A stretch of 64,000 bases of DNA from Lotus japonicus (Eukaryota > Streptophyta > Magnoliopsida > Fabales > Fabaceae): the NCBI RefSeq assembly GCF_012489685.1, contig NC_080045.1, positions 10,627,648-10,691,647 of the forward strand, given 5' to 3'. The position numbers and the translations under genes are program-made. The notes beneath the pieces were generated by a model. That model was not told the origin of the DNA, made no database searches, and saw only the letters and a program-made list of their open reading frames with translations. Shown piece after piece: positions 60,801 to 64,000 of the stretch; the first letter of the stretch is position 1; each line of letters opens with the position of its first letter.

Positions 60801-61496
60801 CCTTATCAGAAACTTCCCTAACATGTCTTCTCCCAGTTGGAGCTTCCTCAGTCACACGAGTCACTTCCACTTCAGGCAGTGGAACAGAAGGAATCTCCTC
60901 CACTGGCTCAATCACAGGAATCTCCTCCACTTCCTCAATAACATGTGTCTCCTCCACTTCCTCATTAAAATGAATCTCTTCAACTTCAGGCAATGCAACA
61001 GTAGGAGTTTCAGTATTCTCATGACTGACTTCCACATCAGGAATCACAGGACTGACTTCCACATCAGGAATCACTTTCCCAGTGAAAGCTTGCCCAGTCA
61101 CTTCCACCGCAGGCAAGTCTTCATCAAGCAAACCAGCATATTCTTTTTGCATCTCTTCCACTGTAGGCAATTCTTCAGGCAATTCCACAGTATGTTCCAG
61201 GTATATATCAACCACCCCCCAGAAGCCATTGCATAACTAACAAGTTCCATTGCATCCTTATCATCTAGTATCTTCTTTAAGCCTTTTTCAAACCTCAGTT
61301 CTGACTTGCACCACCACAATTTGTAAGCATCATGAGGATATCCCAGGTCTTCCTTCACAGTAGATTTGATGGAGAAGTATGAGAACAAATCAACATCCCC
61401 ATCAATGTCAACTGACTCTCCCCCATCATATGTCATAGGAATGCCTCTAAAACGACCCTTGTGGTGGATTCGGGTTTTGATCATACCTTCTGCCAT
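57827..61496 (-). CDS. MuDR-type transposase of the MULE (probably frameshifted)
   Basis: Three exons on the minus strand: 61496-59587, 59489-58497, 58425-57827, with GT-AG borders. In order: an N-terminal domain (MAEGMIKTRIHHKGRFRGIP), an acidic Glu/Val-rich linker, the MuDR DNA-binding domain (about 60425-60165, CGFLAYCSN..HTC), the DDE transposase core (FIGIDGCHLKTKYGG near 59780; FISDKQK at the exon 1 end; NNLSEAFN near 59200), a SWIM zinc finger (CPCNFWELNGIPCRHV, 58927-58878), a CCHC knuckle (CSRCHKKGHNQRKC) and a Pro/Ala-rich basic tail ending KKRVIKRRW. The three acidic residues are present. Reading shifts by one base at a run of six G (61214-61219), between 'YAMASG' and 'VDIYLEH', and again near 58255 in the tail, so this copy is likely inactive unless these are sequence errors. 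The enzyme cuts and inserts MULEs in the nucleus. Confidence 0.9.
58010..58345 (-). repeat. Coding repeats of about 100 bp in the transposase C-terminal tail
   Basis: Three imperfect units encode PPPPLKAPT, SRKQA and PQPAATA in succession on the minus strand, rich in Pro, Ala, Gln and Lys. The reading frame changes between the first two units near 58255, consistent with slippage in the repeat. Confidence 0.7.
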
Positions 61497-62190
61497 TCCT
61501 GCGAAAGGAACCCTAACTCGTTAAGCAAGTATTCACCCAACAAGTCAGCAAGTATTCATCCCCAACAAAGAAGAAGTAAGCAAGGTATTCATACCAACAA
61601 AGAACAAGTACGCAAATATTCATACCTAGTTAGAAGATTGATGAGGTTTGACCTTTCTAAATGCAGCACACCTTGGAAGTTCCTTGTTCTTCGCTCCCTC
61701 AGTTTGTGCTCGTTGTTCTTCGCCTTACTCTTCGATCTTCGCCTTCTTCGTCGATTCCTGGAGGTGTTCGCTGTGGCCGCCGTTCGAGTGGAGGTGGAGG
61801 TGTTCTTCGTTAGGGTTGAAATTGGGGCTGAAGATGGATAGATAGGGTTAATTTGAGGGATTTGATTTTATGTTTATATTAGGGATTTGATTTTATGTTT
61901 AGATTAGAGATTTATGTTTAGATTAGGATTTTATTAAGTTTTTTTTTTCTGCTGACATAACTGACTTGGAATTAAAATTTTATTTTTAATTAATTTTTCT
62001 AATTAAAAAAAATTAAAAAAGCCACGTGGAAAAGGTGACTAGGACAAAATTGAGCTCTGGCACACTTTGGCCTTAATTGAATTAAAAAAAAATTTCTAGG
62101 GACCCAATTTGATGCAAAAATTTTCTAGGTCCTGAATTTGATTCTCTTTGTAATCTCAGGGGCCTTTGGACCCTTTAAGCCTATTGTTAA

Positions 62191-62699
62191 TTATTGTTAA
62201 TTTTTGAAACTTTTATGTGTTGAGTTTAATTGTGATTATAAGTATTTTTCGGTTTAGATTGTTCTAACGAATCAAACTAAATAAATTAGTTCGGACTTTT
62301 GCATTGTTTGAATCCAAGCTAAAAATGTCAGCCCAAGGGTGATTGGTTTAAATCATCGGATGAAGGTTTGTAAAACCGTTCACTTGATGAACCGAACCGA
62401 ACATGTGTATAATATTAAAAAGAATACTATGTATATAGTGGAATGAGGAAAATTATAATGACACAATAAGGAGGTTGGATTGTGTCTATGTAATTTAATC
62501 GAGATTGACTGGATCTTCATGGTTTTTATTGAATGCGATATAAAAATAGATTGTTAGTTGAAGCAATTGGCAGACAGTAAGTGTAGTACACAATGCACAC
62601 ACATAATTATCCTGGTTCACCATAAAGCAAAGGGCTACGTTCAATCATTGGTATTCATCAAGCTTTTCACTAAAACATGCAAGTATCAAGGAATTCACC
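62191..62699. other. Intergenic DNA, nothing recognised
   Basis: AT-rich, with no gene or clear element end between the MULE target duplication and the LTR-like zone. Confidence 0.5.
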
Positions 62700-63840
62700 T
62701 TGAAATTCTGGTTCACGCACAGGAGAGATGTCGAACCAAATGTCTAGGACATCTGGCACAACGTACAACAGATAACAGCAGAAGTGTAGCACAGTATTAA
62801 ATCAGAAAAAAAAAATAGTAAAGAACACAGAAAATTGTTAACCTAGTTCGGTGCAACATCACCTACATCTGGAGGGCTTCAGCCCGAGAAAGATAATCCA
62901 CTATTATAGAGAATCAAGTACAAAAAGGTCTTAATTGAACAGCCTCTGTTCACAGCCTTTCTACCTATTCCTACCCGTGGAATATTACTTAGGTCTCCCC
63001 CTAAGTATGAGAATCCCCTCTCACTTTCTCACACACAATCACTGCCACAGTGATTAAAACAATAAACAACAAGATGAAGATGAAGAGATTACAACTCAAC
63101 TAAACAAACCAACTCTAAGCCATATGATTATCAATGGAGGCAGTAGAGAGGTGTACAAAAAATAACAGAACCTTACTCACAAAACAAAACCCTAAAAGGA
63201 CAATCCTTGGGTGCCCAACGCACACCTTAACAACTAGGGTTAAGCCTCCTTAAATAGAAGTTCTTCAGCAGGCCTTGATCTTTAATGGGATTGCACAAAA
63301 ATAGAGTCCACAAAACAGATCTGTAACAAATCTTTTTAAAACAGTAACAAATCTTATCAAATAAGATTTGAACAAAAGATAACAACTTTCACAACTTAAA
63401 CCAAATCAAATCCTCTTTAGCAGATTTGATTCCACTATTATATATTCCAGATAGCACACAGAAGCTTCTTCAAAAACCCTAACTTGATTATCACGAAATC
63501 AATCCAAAGCTTCACAATTAAATCAGCCAAACACACAGCAGCTCCGCAGGGACAAATGTCATAGGCAAGATGTTACGACATTGTGTCTGACATGTTGGCA
63601 CACAGATACATTAGCTAAAATGTAGACAATCATAAAACCTTTGTCAAATTTTAGCTAATACAATTCACTACCATAAAGCTCTTCTAGAAAACTTGCAGCT
63701 TGAGTCATCAGATAAGAACAAACATAATATATCAAGGTAGCTTACACAACAAACTAGCAACATAGCTATTGTCAGCAGCTATGTACACAAACCAATCTCA
63801 GAAAACACATACTAATACTCCCCTTATTAGCAGAATTTTG
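62700..63840 (-). mobile_element. LTR-retrotransposon end (probable Ty1/copia LTR), minus strand
   Basis: Read on the minus strand: a polypurine-like AATAAGGGGAGT near 63815-63830, then a long non-coding region containing repeated 'gacat..tgtc' words and, near its end, the phrase CACCGAACTAGGTTAACAAT (62839-62858), a segment commonly seen in legume copia (Sirevirus-type) LTRs. The exact LTR limits and a TSD were not resolved; no protein domain lies in the window, which ends soon after. Confidence 0.4.
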
Positions 63841-64000
63841 GCTAACACAACTTGTGAGCATAGTGGTGGAAAAAATCTTCATCGACAACTATCAGTTGCA
63901 CATCATTGGGTTGCACATCATAACATAAACAACAGCGGATACATGAGATACTCATATGAGCTATTGATTGATCATCCTTCCTTGACGTTGTCCATGAAAC

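Larger units (their letters stand above)
56128..62181. mobile_element. Coding MULE, 6054 bp, 9-bp TSD, transposase plus GRF-protein gene
   Basis: Both ends start GGCTTAAAGGGTCCAAA and form inverted repeats of about 420 bp (56128-56545 and about 61765-62181) with few differences. The flanks are a perfect 9-bp duplication TATTGTTAA (56119-56127, 62182-62190). Two genes face each other: a small GRF-type zinc-finger gene from the left TIR (+) and a MuDR-type transposase gene from the right TIR (-), with about 640 bp between their stop codons. The TIRs include the 5' leader of each gene, so they are the probable promoters, as in maize MuDR. High TIR similarity and the intact TSD indicate a fairly recent insertion. 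Confidence 0.95.

Noticed and set aside
1..64000. CRISPR arrays, operons, phage or bacterial features
   Set aside because: The window is clearly plant nuclear DNA with spliced genes and eukaryotic transposons; none of these features is present.

Overview
This is a eukaryotic, plant nuclear window: AT-rich intergenic DNA, GT-AG introns, and four host loci that all read on the + strand between transposons. The proteins belong to plant families (EPCR-type enhancer of polycomb, AGD14-type ARF-GAP, CHY/RING zinc finger, FLZ zinc finger). Many repeats start with GGCTTA plus a 'TTTTGGTCCC'-type terminal sequence, which is common in papilionoid legumes, so a legume (possibly Lotus-like) is my inference and not a proof.

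Layout. 0-8.4 kb: a decayed PIF/Harbinger element (SANT-like ORF plus transposase), a minus-strand LINE 3' end, and a tRNA-headed SINE-like element. 8.4-17.5 kb: an EPCR-like chromatin gene with four coding exons (1658 aa), with Ty3/gypsy debris in its third coding intron. 17.5-24.5 kb: intergenic DNA with a short-TIR element, a Mutator-like element (MULE) with perfect 9-bp target duplications, and a degenerate repeat array split by a Stowaway-type MITE. 24.5-28.8 kb: a CACTA element (3-bp duplication TTG) inserted in a Ty1/copia remnant and carrying a captured CHY zinc-finger exon. 29.9-31.4 kb: a Pack-MULE (9-bp duplication) carrying a broken L-lactate dehydrogenase fragment. 32.6-38.8 kb: an intact 13-exon AGD14-like ARF-GAP gene (661 aa). 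39.2-41.3 kb: a minus-strand LINE. 41.4-45.7 kb: a second CACTA element (3-bp duplication ATA). 47.4-48.5 kb: a truncated, frameshifted CHY/RING gene copy. 49.9-52.0 kb: an intact FLZ gene (418 aa). 53.2-55.5 kb: a giant foldback (long inverted repeat) with flanking direct repeats. 56.1-62.2 kb: a 6.05-kb MULE with about 420-bp terminal inverted repeats, a perfect 9-bp duplication, a MuDR-type transposase gene and a convergent small gene for a GRF zinc-finger, coiled-coil, membrane-anchored protein. 62.7-64 kb: an LTR-retrotransposon edge.

How the parts fit. EPCR, AGD14 and FLZ are unrelated housekeeping or signalling genes (chromatin, vesicle traffic, SnRK1 scaffolding). Most of the window is a natural record of DNA transposons: three MULEs with related GGCTTA ends, two of them non-autonomous carriers of non-transposon DNA, and two CACTA elements with cargo. 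The most interesting unit is the 6-kb MULE with a GRF/transmembrane partner gene, which resembles maize MuDR in its convergent two-gene layout but has a different accessory protein.
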